A DNA stretch of 64,000 nt from Zoogloeaceae bacterium (GTDB taxonomy: Bacteria; Pseudomonadota; Gammaproteobacteria; Burkholderiales; Rhodocyclaceae). Location of the stretch: positions 1 to 64,000 of the forward strand of contig JACKLZ010000005.1 of assembly GCA_024235675.1 (NCBI GenBank). The letters run 5' to 3'. Below, piece after piece: positions 43,101 through 54,275 of the stretch (within the stretch, counting starts at the first letter, position 1; each line of letters starts with the position of its first letter). The notes beneath the pieces were generated by a model. It had not been told where the DNA came from, ran no database searches, and saw only the letters and a list, made by a program, of their open reading frames with translations. Both the position numbers and the translations under genes were made by a program.

Positions 43101-43541
43101 GATCGTAACGAAACCGCCGTCGGGCAAGGGGGCGCCGTGCACCGCCAGCACACTGCCGTTCGGGCGAGTCCGTTCATAGCGATAGGGTTGGGGCTCCCGC
43201 ACCGGCGCCATCACCCCTTCGACCGCAGCGTCCACCGGGCCGGCGCCATACTCGCCACGCTGGGCGTTGTAACGCACAAGCGCTTCGAGCGAGATCGAGC
43301 CGCGCGCGAACAGGTCGGCGGGCAGGTCCATCAATTCGAGCAGGGCGGCATTGTGCAAGGTGACGTTGAGCGAGGCGTCGACCAGGGTCACCCCGGCTGG
43401 CAAGTGATTGAGCACAGCCTCGTACTGAGCGCACTTCGCTCTCAGCGCATTCAATTCCTGCCGTCTAGCAGCCGCCCAGCCGAGCGCCACCAGGCCCAGC
43501 GCGAGGACGACCACAGCGAGCACCAAAACCGTCAAAACCAC
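40194..43541 (-). CDS. Membrane-anchored GGDEF-EAL protein with five PAS domains
   Basis: A 1115-aa c-di-GMP enzyme. An N-terminal helix (residues 2-24) anchors it. Five PAS-7-type domains follow (near 40-155, 160-285, 290-405, 410-530, 535-655) in an alternating A-B-A-B-A order. A-type repeats end RPNG(S/T)VLxVxGxPLPxxGF(V/I), B-type repeats RPNGRTHLVEGxPM. The GGDEF domain keeps its active motif (ARPGGDEFVLAI) and the EAL domain its own (GFEALIRWQQADGSL, DDFGTGYSSLAYLK), so both cyclase and phosphodiesterase activity are possible. The start may be GTG at 43541 or TTG at 43535, which is better spaced from GAGGAGG. It is convergent with the pseudo-receiver gene. Confidence 0.93.
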   Translation of the reverse strand: MVLTVLVLAVVVLALGLVALGWAAARRQELNALRAKCAQYEAVLNHLPAGVTLVDASLNVTLHNAALLELMDLPADLFARGSISLEALVRYNAQRGEYGAGPVDAAVEGVMAPVREPQPYRYERTRPNGSVLAVHGAPLPDGGFVTIYTDVTERHKAEAALARESFDLQTILDHLPQGISVFDDQLRMRRWNRVLLEVLELPASAVYEGVPFEDLIMFPALRGEYGPGDPAELVKARKALALQFKAHRFERTRPNGRTHLVEGTPMVRDGKTVGFVASYTDISDRKQAEGVLQAKHDVLQTLVDNIPSGVTVFDADLNMVLHNDEVLKLVDFPKTLAVRQPHFSEVIRYNAEHGEYGEVDVEAMVTRMVKLAEHPTHHAIERVRPDGTVLEVRGVPLPGGGFVSVYTDVTERRQMELALKRRSAYLQAVLAQLPQGISVFDEQLRLKHWNDKFIDVLELPEAAVFSDVPFEDLIRVPATRGEYGPGDPETYVQARREQALRFEHHRFTRSRPNGRTHLVEGQPMTIDGAVVGFITTYTDITDHMQVEQELRTRNEVFRTLIDNIPGGVSLFDGDFNLLAANEKFHQLLDFPDWLMAKTPVTLESLFRYNALRGEYGPCNVEEKVQEKMARAALRVPHMFERTRPNGTVLEIRGLPLPGEGFITIYTDVTEHKRAMEAVERLAHQDALTGLDNRYTLESRLDQSIADARRSGSKLALLFIDMDNFKAINDSLGHAVGDKFLIAIARRLRKNARESDIVARPGGDEFVLAITNIQAVSAAVRVVTGLFESLAEPLMLEGQQVTPSASVGIAVFPDDGDDRVTLMKHADIAMYSAKDAGRNGYRFFDAAMTQAADERLRMEADLRRALKGGEFVLHFQPKIESATRRLLGFEALIRWQQADGSLIPPVRFIPLAEETGLIGAIGEWALHTACQTLRRWRDEGLCNLSMSVNVSARQLRNPDLPQQVQRALENSGVPSARLEMEITESVAMEDPERTVETLRALKAIGIGVSIDDFGTGYSSLAYLKLLPINCLKLDRTFVTDIETDPNDAAICAATIRLAHTLGLSVVAEGVETAEQARYLDSLDCDVMQGYYFSRPLPEAQARAFIIHGVTGGEPAI

Positions 43542-43653
43542 CTCCTCAATCTCATCATCGCAACGCCGCCGGTATTCGAGGGCGAACTGGATGTGGTTTC
43601 AGTGCTAACGGCGTAGATTGAAGAATCTTTTGGCTTCGCAATCAGCTTCGGAC

Positions 43654-44625
43654 TCAATGCCTTCGCACAAGCATCGAGCTCTCCCGCGCACCGCTGCGCG
43701 GATCGACCACCGTCGCATCGATGCGGTTGCCGTCGCTTGAGATCGTAAAGCTGGCGTGCAGCTCGACACCGTTGAGCCAATACACCGTCTGGCCGCGCAG
43801 CCCGCTGACCGTGCCGTGCCCCTCAACGACACCGTCGGAGGTCATGCCGCGCACCTGAAACACGCTGCCCTGTTGCGCCACCTGCAACTCACCGCCGTCC
43901 TCATCACGCCAGAAGCCGGTCAGGTCCACCGCCGTCTGGCGCCGACGGGTGTCTGGCACCACGGGGCTCGGCGGGGGCGCCACCTCGGCCGGCACGGTGT
44001 AGGTCACATCGGGCGGTGTCGGCACCCCGCCTTGCTCCTCGGCAAACAACCCGATCAGCCCCAGCCCGATCACACCGATCACGGTCCATTTGACCCAGCC
44101 GCCCTTGGCCGGCGGCGGGGGCGGCGGCGGGGGCACAGGATCGGATTCGGGGTCGGGCGTGAGTTCGAGCACCTTGCGCAAGGTGTCGACCAGCTGCGAG
44201 ACATCGTAATCCCAGCGCCGGTCGGTGAGCTCGATCGCGTTACGTCGCGCCAGCAAACCCAGATCGTCAGGCAACTCGGTGGACAAAGGCATCACCGCGC
44301 CCTCGACCAGCACCGGAATCACCCGCACACCAGTCCGATTCAATGCGGTCGCGATCTCGATGCGGGTGTAATCGTCAGGACTGTCCAGCCGGCGCTGCCC
44401 CTCGGCATCGGTCACGCTCAACCAGCGTGGCCCGATCACCGCCACCAGGACACCGCAACTGGCCAACGCGCGCTCGATCGCTTCGACAAAATCGACACCG
44501 GGCTCGATGGTCTCGACATCCCGGAAGATCGGTACGCCCGCCAAGTGATCGCGCAAATGATCACTCAGACGGCCGGCGGCACTCTGGCTGTCCTGGCGTC
44601 GGTAGCTGACGAATATCCCTTTCAT
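43654..44625 (-). CDS. TIR-domain single-pass membrane protein
   Basis: A 323-aa protein. The TIR domain (1-155) has MKGIFVSYRRQDSQ, FRDVETIEPGVDFVEAI, VLVAVIGPRWLSVTD and E90 in YTRIEIATAL at the NADase position. A run of eight prolines (about 165-172) precedes one transmembrane helix at 179-194. The remaining 130 residues (PTPPDVTYTVPAEV..., then a beta-rich region LTGFWRDEDGGELQVAQQGSVFQVRG) should be periplasmic. This is the same inside-TIR, outside-sensor layout as the TIR-CHAT-LysM protein 5 kb away. The start at 44625 follows GGGGGT. It is divergent from yitT and 112 bp upstream of the GGDEF-EAL gene. Confidence 0.88.
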   Translation of the reverse strand: MKGIFVSYRRQDSQSAAGRLSDHLRDHLAGVPIFRDVETIEPGVDFVEAIERALASCGVLVAVIGPRWLSVTDAEGQRRLDSPDDYTRIEIATALNRTGVRVIPVLVEGAVMPLSTELPDDLGLLARRNAIELTDRRWDYDVSQLVDTLRKVLELTPDPESDPVPPPPPPPPAKGGWVKWTVIGVIGLGLIGLFAEEQGGVPTPPDVTYTVPAEVAPPPSPVVPDTRRRQTAVDLTGFWRDEDGGELQVAQQGSVFQVRGMTSDGVVEGHGTVSGLRGQTVYWLNGVELHASFTISSDGNRIDATVVDPRSGARESSMLVRRH

Positions 44626-44744
44626 GCACACCCCCTATGCATTCACGATGTTCCGGCTGTTGTTTCACCATAGCCGGATTTGCCCTGACAGGCGAGAGCG
44701 GCAGGAGCCGGTATCATGTCGATCTTTAGCGCAGCGCCTCGCCC

Positions 44745-45350
44745 ATGACCCAACCCAGCCCGCCCCACCACCTCTACGAAGACGTGCTCGCCATCCTCAT
44801 TGGCAGCATCCATGTCGCCGTCGGCGTGCTGCTGTTTCGCAGCGCCGACATTCCCATGGGCGGCACGGTCGGCGTGGCCTATCTGGCGCACTACGCCTCG
44901 GGGCTCAATTTCGGCACCCTGTTCTTCCTCATCAACCTGCCCTTCTACGTGCTTGCCTGGCGCGGCATGGGACGGGCGTTCACGATCAAGACCTTTGCCG
45001 CGGTCGCCTCGCTGTCGGTGCTGAGCGAGTGGTTGCCGACGCTGATCCATCTCGATCACATCAACGCGGTGTTTGCCGCCATCGTCGGCGGCCTGCTGGT
45101 GGGCAATGGCTTGCTGGTACTGATCCGCCACCGGGCAAGCCTGGGCGGACTCGGCGTGCTGGCCGTGTATTTGCAGGAGACCCGCGGCTGGCGCGCCGGC
45201 ACCATCCAGATGCTGATGGACCTGGTCATTCTCGGTGCGGCGGCCTGGATCATCGGTCTGCAGGCGGCCGCCCTGTCGGTGCTGGCCTCGGGCGCATTGA
45301 ACATGGTGATCGGGGTCAATCACCGCCGAGGGCGTTACCTGGGCTGTTGA
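44745..45350 (+). CDS. YitT family membrane protein
   Basis: A 201-aa polytopic protein of the YitT/UPF0750 family with five to six hydrophobic helices. Characteristic parts are the amphipathic start, GGTVGVAYLAHYASGLNFGTLFFLINLPFYVLAW and FAAIVGGLLVGNGLLVLIRHRASLGG. It lacks the C-terminal DUF2179 domain that many Firmicutes members have. The transported substrate is not known. It is divergent from the TIR-membrane protein gene. Confidence 0.88.
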   Translation: MTQPSPPHHLYEDVLAILIGSIHVAVGVLLFRSADIPMGGTVGVAYLAHYASGLNFGTLFFLINLPFYVLAWRGMGRAFTIKTFAAVASLSVLSEWLPTLIHLDHINAVFAAIVGGLLVGNGLLVLIRHRASLGGLGVLAVYLQETRGWRAGTIQMLMDLVILGAAAWIIGLQAAALSVLASGALNMVIGVNHRRGRYLGC

Positions 45351-45408
45351 ACCGGCGCGATCGATCATGCCGGGGCCGCAGCCCCGAACCAGTCGAATCT
45401 CTGCCGCC

Positions 45409-45840
45409 CTAGCCGCCGACGATGACCCACGCGCCGCCGGCGGCGAGCACCACAAACAGCACAATCCACGCCAGCGCGGAGGGCAGCTTGCCCGGCGCGG
45501 CGTGGCCAAATGGCGTATCGCTGCGCGCCACATGCTGATCCACCAACGCTTTGGCTTCTTTCAGGCCCAGCCCGTGCTCGGCACGTACGATCTTGATCGC
45601 GTCGATCATGCGCCCGCCCGCCAGCGCGGCCTCGGCGGCCGATGGTATATCGTGGCTATCTGAGCGGTCCTGGGCAGGCGCAACTGCGCCCGGCGTATCC
45701 CGTTCTCGCTCGACCCAGTCCCTGGCCTCGGCCAGATCCAGGCCATGCGTCTGCCGCACGATCTTGATCGCTTCGATCAACTGCCCGGCGTCAATCGCGG
45801 CACGCGCGGCAACCGGAAACGCCCGCCCGGCCCCGCTCAT
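45409..45840 (-). CDS. Tandem ribosomal-L7/L12-C-terminal-like protein with membrane tail
   Basis: A 143-aa protein with two repeats of about 32 residues that resemble the L7/L12 C-terminal helix-loop-helix: IDAGQLIEAIKIVRQTHGLDLAEARDWVE and LAGGRMIDAIKIVRAEHGLGLKEAKALVDQ. A C-terminal transmembrane helix (ALAWIVLFVVLAAGGAWVIVGG) anchors it. Such modules occur singly in small bacterial proteins, and their partner is unknown. Its ATG overlaps the cupin stop codon (ATGA), so it is the third gene of a metH-cupin operon. Confidence 0.8.
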   Translation of the reverse strand: MSGAGRAFPVAARAAIDAGQLIEAIKIVRQTHGLDLAEARDWVERERDTPGAVAPAQDRSDSHDIPSAAEAALAGGRMIDAIKIVRAEHGLGLKEAKALVDQHVARSDTPFGHAAPGKLPSALAWIVLFVVLAAGGAWVIVGG

Positions 45841-46118
45841 GAGGAGGCTCCCCGCAGCCAGAACACCACCGCCGAAGTGCGCTCGGCAAAGCGCTCGGCG
45901 TGCTCGGTGCCGGCCGGGATGCAACACCACTGCCCCGGCCGCACCGGCTGTTCGATGCCCGCCATCGTCAGCCACAGACAGCCCTCGGTGACCAGCACAT
46001 GATTGGTGGTGTCATGGCTGTGCGGCGGCACCTGCATGATCTCGCGGGTGACGACGGTCACGTCGCATGCCTCGGAGCTGATGCGACCAAGGGCGGTCAG
46101 AGCGTCGGGAGCGTGCAT
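45837..46118 (-). CDS. Small cupin domain protein
   Basis: A 93-aa single cupin. VPPHSHDTTNHVLVTEGCLWLTMAG carries the first motif (HxH...E-like, with HVLVTEG) and PGQWCCIPAGTEHAERF the second (P-G-x-H). Together they would bind one metal ion. AGGAG lies 8 bases before the start. It sits 14 bp downstream of metH and overlaps the next gene, so it is co-transcribed. Function beyond small-molecule or metal binding cannot be read. Confidence 0.85.
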   Translation of the reverse strand: MHAPDALTALGRISSEACDVTVVTREIMQVPPHSHDTTNHVLVTEGCLWLTMAGIEQPVRPGQWCCIPAGTEHAERFAERTSAVVFWLRGASS

Positions 46119-46132
46119 GTTTGTTCTCCTGT

Positions 46133-49879
<3,747 letters not shown>

Positions 49880-49926
49880 GGGTCGGTCCTCGGAGATGCA
49901 CACTCAATCATAGCCGGGGCCACCCA

Positions 49927-49972
49927 AAGAAAAACGGCGCGGCAAACCGGCTGAAGGTTTGCGAGCGCCGTT
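49927..49972 (-). terminator. Riboswitch-controlled intrinsic terminator before metH
   Basis: On the minus strand AACGGCGC-TC-GCAAACC pairs with GGTTTGC-CG-CGCCGTT, followed by TTTTTCTTT. The 5' arm contains ACGGCGCTC, which is also the 3' pairing strand of the SAH riboswitch. The two structures therefore exclude each other. Confidence 0.85.
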
Positions 49973-50035
49973 ATTCGTTGCTGAGCCTGGCCCCGGAAAC
50001 TCTACCCACGGGTCGCAGCGCTCCTCAGCAAGGAG
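49955..50035 (-). ncRNA. S-adenosylhomocysteine (SAH) riboswitch
   Basis: On the minus strand the order is TTGCTGAG, GAGCGCTGCGACCCGTGGGT, a variable loop, GGGGCCAGGCTCAGCAA, then ACGGCGCTCGC. P1 forms between TTGCTGAG (50031-50024) and CTCAGCAA (49985-49978). The GAGCGCTGC/AGGCTC core and the ACGGCGCTC downstream strand match the known SAH riboswitch, which lies upstream of ahcY and metH in proteobacteria. With SAH bound, ACGGCGCTC is held by the pseudoknot and the terminator cannot form, so it should be an ON switch. Confidence 0.88.
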
Positions 50036-50073
50036 CGGATTTTACGGGGTTTGGCTGAATGTGTCGAGGCAGG

Positions 50074-50096
50074 CCCGCGGCATCGGTTGCCGCGGG
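50074..50096. terminator. Strong hairpin downstream of the PEP-CTERM gene
   Basis: CCCGCGGCA-TCGGT-TGCCGCGGG is a perfect 9-bp stem 18 bp past the stop codon. There is no T-run on the minus strand, so it may be a processing or weak terminator element. Confidence 0.5.
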
Positions 50097-50113
50097 TCTG
50101 TTCAGAAACCGCC

Positions 50114-50959
50114 TCAGGCCTTGCGCTTGCGGAACGCGCCGGCCAGGGCCAGTCCTGCGCCGACCAGCAGCAGCGAGCCCGGCTCCGGTACGGTGTTGTT
50201 GCCACCGCCAATCGGCGCGAAACGATCTTCGAAGGTCCAGCTCAAGACATCGTGATTGGCGTGGGATGCGCCCGTCCCGGAGGTAAAGCCGACGAAGGCG
50301 TTGGTCGTGCCAAGGATGGCCGCCAGGTTCTGGGTCAGTGACAAGGTGGCGCCGGCCGGGCGCGTGGCTGCACGGGTCAGCCGCGCTTCGAGCAGGGTCG
50401 TGGCGCTGTTGTAGTCGATCCACACATTCCAGATATCGCCGCTGTTCATGTCGGCTTCAGTCACTTCGGCCAGCACCGCCGAGTTCATGTTGCCGTTGAG
50501 ATCGATCCCGATATGGTTGCTGCTGTTGTTGTCGCCGCCACCGTTGTTCCAGGTGTCGAATTCAACGCCGACGCTGTTGGGCAGGCCAGCGTAGCCAATG
50601 CCACCACCCGAGCCGCCAACGTTGTTGCCGACGGTTTGCACCACGAACACCAGACCGTCCGCACCACACACCGTGCCGGTGTCACAGAAACCGGTATCGG
50701 GGCTGGTGAAGCGGAACTGGAAATGCGTGCTGAACGAAGCGTTGGACGCCAGCGACACCGTGTTAGTCGAAAACACGCTGCCAGACTGGCCGTCAACGGC
50801 CGAGGTCACCCGCAAGACGTTGCCGGACTGGGCGGCGTTCCCGTTCAGGGTCAGGCCAGCCACACTGGAAAAATCGGTATACGTAATGACGGCCGCGCTT
50901 GCCGACGTTGCCGCCAGCATCGCCAACGGTGCTGCCATTCGCATCAAGGTCTTGATCAT
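50114..50959 (-). CDS. PEP-CTERM protein with L-type lectin-like domain
   Basis: A 281-aa exported protein. The signal peptide MIKTLMRMAAPLAMLAATSASA is followed by a beta-sandwich of the legume-lectin type: VITYTDFSS, FSTHFQFRF, CGADGLVFVVQTVGNNVGGSGGG, VGVEFDTWNNGG, HIGIDLNGN. The C-terminal sorting signal is VPEPGSLLLVGAGLALAGAFRKRKA, with the PEP motif, a hydrophobic stretch and an Arg cluster. Exosortase would cut it for surface or EPS export. No exosortase lies in the window. The start at 50959 is preceded by GAGGGGAAG. Confidence 0.9.
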   Translation of the reverse strand: MIKTLMRMAAPLAMLAATSASAAVITYTDFSSVAGLTLNGNAAQSGNVLRVTSAVDGQSGSVFSTNTVSLASNASFSTHFQFRFTSPDTGFCDTGTVCGADGLVFVVQTVGNNVGGSGGGIGYAGLPNSVGVEFDTWNNGGGDNNSSNHIGIDLNGNMNSAVLAEVTEADMNSGDIWNVWIDYNSATTLLEARLTRAATRPAGATLSLTQNLAAILGTTNAFVGFTSGTGASHANHDVLSWTFEDRFAPIGGGNNTVPEPGSLLLVGAGLALAGAFRKRKA

Positions 50960-51284
50960 CGTCTTCCCCTCTATCTCGATGTACGCGAGTTGTCCGTCTC
51001 CGCCTGACACTCAGTCCGGCGTGCGTCCCGCTTGGCATGGATGCAAGCAATAATCGCTCCTGACCCAAGCCAAGCCCGGTGCGCATATTTTTCAGTCGAT
51101 TTATCAAAAGCTTGCCCTATGTCTGAAAACATGGGACGACGCCCCGCACGGCACCACCGTAAGAATTATCGACACGCCATCCACCCCGGACGGGTGATGC
51201 CTCATCCCGTCGCACCGTGCGTCCGTGATAGCCTCACTCAAGCATTGATGTCTTGAAAATCGACGGTTCGACTCGGAGAAAACC
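50960..51284. other. Divergent intergenic region before the MBL ribonuclease gene
   Basis: No gene is seen in 325 bp. It must hold the promoters of the PEP-CTERM gene (minus) and the MBL gene (plus). A CGGAG ribosome binding site lies 7 bases before 51285. An AT-richer patch is at 51085-51125. Confidence 0.6.
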
Positions 51285-52688
51285 ATGGCCACGCTCAGCT
51301 TTCACGGCGCCGCGCAGGAAGTCACCGGCTCCTGCCATCTGCTCGAATCGCCCGCCCTTGGGCGCGTGCTGCTCGATTGCGGCCTGCATCAGGGCGGCGA
51401 CGCCGTCGAGCGCCTGCACGAAGAAACACTCCCCTTCGATCCTCACGCAATCGACGCGGTGGTGCTCTCGCATGCCCACCTCGACCACTCCGGGCGCCTG
51501 CCGCTGCTGGTCAATCGCGGCTTCGACGGACCCATCCACTGCACCGAGGCCACGGTCGATCTGCTCGAACTGATGCTCGAAGACGCCGCCGGCCTTTACT
51601 TGCGCGATCTGGAGCGCAGCAATCTGCGCCAGCGCCGTCGCGGCAAGCCGCTGCGCAAGGCCGACTACAGCCGCGCCGATGTACACAAGGCGCTCAAGCT
51701 GTGCCAACCCCATGCCTATGGCGACACCTGGTCGCTCGGGCCCGAGGCCACGGTGTGCTTTCACGACGCCGGCCATATCCTCGGTTCGGCCATCGTCGAG
51801 CTCACCCTGACCGAAAAAGCCAAACGCAAGACGCTGGTGTTTTCGGGCGACCTGGGCAAGAGCGACGCGGTGCTGATGAAGGACCCGGCGCAACTCACCC
51901 ACGCCGACCTGGTGATGATGGAAGGCACCTACGGCGACCGCAACCATCGCTCGATGGACAACACGCTCGCGCAACTGGGCGAGATCCTCACCGACACCTG
52001 GGCGCGCGGCGGCAATGTGATGATCCCCTCGTTCGCGGTGGGCCGCACGCAGGAGATCCTGTTTCATCTGGGCCGCCTGCATCAGCAAGGCACGCTCGAC
52101 AACTGGCAGATCTTTCTCGACAGCCCGATGGCGATCAAGGCGACACGACTGTACGACCGCTGGTTCAAGCTGCTTGATCACGACGATGTCAAACACATCC
52201 GGCGCAGCCATCACAACTCGCTGGTGGACTTCCTGCCCAACCTCAACTGCGCCGTCACCACCGATGAGTCGATGGCCATCAACCGGATCAAGTCCGGCGC
52301 CATCATCATTGCCGGCAGCGGCATGTGCACCGGCGGGCGTATTCGCCATCACTTCAAGCAGCGCATCTGGAACGCACGCAACACGCTGCTGTTCATCGGT
52401 TTTCAGGCGCGCAACACGCTCGGCCGGCTACTGGTCGATGGTGCGAAACACGTCAAACTGTTTCAGGAGGACTACGTGGTCAAGGCGCGCATCGAGACGC
52501 TGGGCGGCTTCTCGGCGCATGCGGATCAGTCGGGGCTGATGCGCTGGATCGGCCACTTTGAAGGCCGCCCACGCGTGGTGCTGGTACACGGCGAACCCAG
52601 GGCGCTGGATGCGCTGTCACAAAAACTGTGGAAGAAAAAACAGGTGGAATGCGAGATCCCGGCCGAAGGGCAGAGTCTCGTTTTTTAA
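51285..52688 (+). CDS. Beta-CASP metallo-beta-lactamase-fold ribonuclease
   Basis: A 467-aa MBL/beta-CASP/RMMBL protein similar to the archaeal CPSF-like and bacterial YciH-type RNA-processing nucleases. The metal site begins with VVLSHAHLDHSGRLP (HxHxDH). DAGHILGSAIVEL, VFSGDLGKSDAVLMKDP and the beta-CASP PSFAVGRTQEILFHLGRL follow. The RMMBL part has IIIAGSGMCTGGRIRHHFKQ, GFQARNTLGR and ETLGGFSAHADQSGLMRW, ending VLVHGEP. All metal ligands are present. It is monocistronic and convergent with a small hypothetical gene. Confidence 0.92.
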   Translation: MATLSFHGAAQEVTGSCHLLESPALGRVLLDCGLHQGGDAVERLHEETLPFDPHAIDAVVLSHAHLDHSGRLPLLVNRGFDGPIHCTEATVDLLELMLEDAAGLYLRDLERSNLRQRRRGKPLRKADYSRADVHKALKLCQPHAYGDTWSLGPEATVCFHDAGHILGSAIVELTLTEKAKRKTLVFSGDLGKSDAVLMKDPAQLTHADLVMMEGTYGDRNHRSMDNTLAQLGEILTDTWARGGNVMIPSFAVGRTQEILFHLGRLHQQGTLDNWQIFLDSPMAIKATRLYDRWFKLLDHDDVKHIRRSHHNSLVDFLPNLNCAVTTDESMAINRIKSGAIIIAGSGMCTGGRIRHHFKQRIWNARNTLLFIGFQARNTLGRLLVDGAKHVKLFQEDYVVKARIETLGGFSAHADQSGLMRWIGHFEGRPRVVLVHGEPRALDALSQKLWKKKQVECEIPAEGQSLVF

Positions 52689-52706
52689 GCCTGCACCATC
52701 CAGGCC

Positions 52707-53084
52707 TCAGGCGACCGGGCTGTCGCCCTCGGCGACACCGGCCGACACATTGCTGACGATCAGCAGTCGGTCAATCGCGTCCTGAATACGGCCGTTGGGC
52801 TGGCGCTGCATCCAGTCATTGGCAAACACCACCAGGGGCTCGATGGCGGCGCCATCGAGCGGCTCCTTGCCGAGCAGGTCGAGCAGCTCAAGCGCGGCCG
52901 TATTGACGTCCGAACCGGCTTCGGTCGCCACCTGGCAGACCATCGACAGCGCCATCAGATCGGTCAGATGCGCCTCGCAGAACCACGGCTGGCCAATCGC
53001 CTCAAGCGCAATCAGCGCCGGCAATTCGGTCGTCGTCCGCTTCTTGATCCCGAGCGGCAGGAGTTTGCGTCGCTTTTTCTTCAT
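52707..53084 (-). CDS. Hypothetical helical protein
   Basis: A 125-aa protein I do not recognise. It has a very basic start (MKKKRRKLLPLGIKKR) and then a largely helical body (LPALIALEAIGQPWFCEAHLTDLMALSMVCQVA...). It has no membrane segment. The basic start could bind nucleic acid. It lies 18 bp from the MBL gene end, convergent, and downstream of an ABM-like gene on its own strand. Confidence 0.65.
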   Translation of the reverse strand: MKKKRRKLLPLGIKKRTTTELPALIALEAIGQPWFCEAHLTDLMALSMVCQVATEAGSDVNTAALELLDLLGKEPLDGAAIEPLVVFANDWMQRQPNGRIQDAIDRLLIVSNVSAGVAEGDSPVA

Positions 53085-53135
53085 GGGCCGGACAACGGCA
53101 GCGCGCGGCAAAGCTTTAGCCCCTGATACACGTCT

Positions 53136-53489
53136 TTACTCAGTATCGGGCGCCTCTCCCGGCAAGCCGCCGCTGCGCACCAGCAAATCGTCCGTCACCG
53201 TCATGGTAAACGCCGGTTTGTTGTCAGGCGGCAGCTCGGCAATCGCGTCCACAAACAGCGCGCGGGCGGCCTTGTCGGGATACACCATGCGCGCATCGAA
53301 AGCGCGCTGCCAGGTCGCTTCGTCCGGCCACTCGGCCATGGCCACGAAACGGCCGTCGCGCTCCTGATGCAGACGCGAACCCAGCCCGCCGTAAATCTCG
53401 ACGATCTGCCGCGTGCCCCGCCGCCAGGCATCGCGAAACTGCACCTCCTTGCCCGGTTTGACCCGCCACCAATAGACCACCACAAACAT
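53136..53489 (-). CDS. Antibiotic biosynthesis monooxygenase (ABM)-like protein
   Basis: A 117-aa dimeric alpha-beta barrel candidate. FVVVYWWRVKPGKEVQFRDAWRRGTRQIVE is the typical ABM first strand and helix. GSRLHQERDGRFVAMAEWPDEATWQRAF follows. The ABM fold covers haem oxygenases, quinol monooxygenases and stress proteins, and no residue here settles the function. GGGAGGG precedes the start at 53489; upstream in-frame Met codons lack a binding site. Confidence 0.8.
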   Translation of the reverse strand: MFVVVYWWRVKPGKEVQFRDAWRRGTRQIVEIYGGLGSRLHQERDGRFVAMAEWPDEATWQRAFDARMVYPDKAARALFVDAIAELPPDNKPAFTMTVTDDLLVRSGGLPGEAPDTE

Positions 53490-53564
53490 GGATTTTGCCC
53501 TCCCGATGTGCGCCACCGAGGCGTGCGCAAAGTGTGCGCTCACATCGCACCGGGCGACAACCGC

Positions 53565-54275
53565 CTAGTCGATGTCGACCAGATGCCCCTCGGCCTTGAG
53601 CGCGGCATATGCGCGACGAAGACGTTCGACCACCGCCTCGTCGGTCGACGGGCTGAAGGCCATGTACAAGTCGACCGTCAGCGCGTCGAGCGCAAGCACC
53701 GGCGTCAGCGTTGCGCAATCGATACCGAACTTGCGACACAAGCGCGCCGCATCACCACGGGGCAAGGGCACCAGATCAACCCGCCCGGCCAGCAATTTCT
53801 GGAAGTTCGCATCATTGCCCGACGACTCCACCAGATGCGCGAAGCCGTTCCGCTGCAGGTACTGCTGACGCACGTCGGAGCGCATCACGCCGACGCGGTA
53901 ACGCCGCGCGGCATCGAGGCTATCGACCACGACATCCTCGCGCGCGGTGAGTTTGTAGAGATGATAGTTGATGCGCATCAGCTCACCCGCCCACTTGAAA
54001 CGATCCTCCCGTTCCGGCGTGCGGGCGATCAGATAGATCAGGACATTGGGCTGGCTTTCGGCCATCGCGTAGGCGCGCGCCCAGGGATAGAGATCGATCC
54101 GCACGTCGGAAAATCCGGCCCGTGTCAGTGCGGCACGCACATGCTCCGTCGCCGGCCCACTGACGCGTCCGTGCTCCAGATACGTGTAGGCGGTGTCCTC
54201 GGTCACCGCCTGTATCGCCTGCGCCTGAACCGCCGCGGTGGCAAACACCAAGACAAGGGCAAACACAACACGCAT
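53565..54275 (-). CDS. Periplasmic substrate-binding protein (SBP_bac_3 type), second copy
   Basis: A 236-aa exported protein with signal peptide MRVVFALVLVFATAAVQAQA. The amino-acid-binding fold is recognised from IDLYPWARAYAMAESQPNVLIYLIARTPEREDRFKWAGEL. It is paralogous to the protein at 55624-56451 (ENVLIYSMARTSAREDMFKWVG-type block). No ABC permease or ATPase is present. Its ATG overlaps the TGA of the diguanylate cyclase (TGATG), so the two are translationally coupled. It probably supplies a ligand signal to the cyclase rather than to a transporter. Confidence 0.88.
   Translation of the reverse strand: MRVVFALVLVFATAAVQAQAIQAVTEDTAYTYLEHGRVSGPATEHVRAALTRAGFSDVRIDLYPWARAYAMAESQPNVLIYLIARTPEREDRFKWAGELMRINYHLYKLTAREDVVVDSLDAARRYRVGVMRSDVRQQYLQRNGFAHLVESSGNDANFQKLLAGRVDLVPLPRGDAARLCRKFGIDCATLTPVLALDALTVDLYMAFSPSTDEAVVERLRRAYAALKAEGHLVDID

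Noticed and set aside
40923..43616. 897-codon plus-strand frame opposite the GGDEF-EAL gene
   Set aside because: Antisense shadow of a repetitive PAS array; its apparent internal repeats mirror the PAS repeats.
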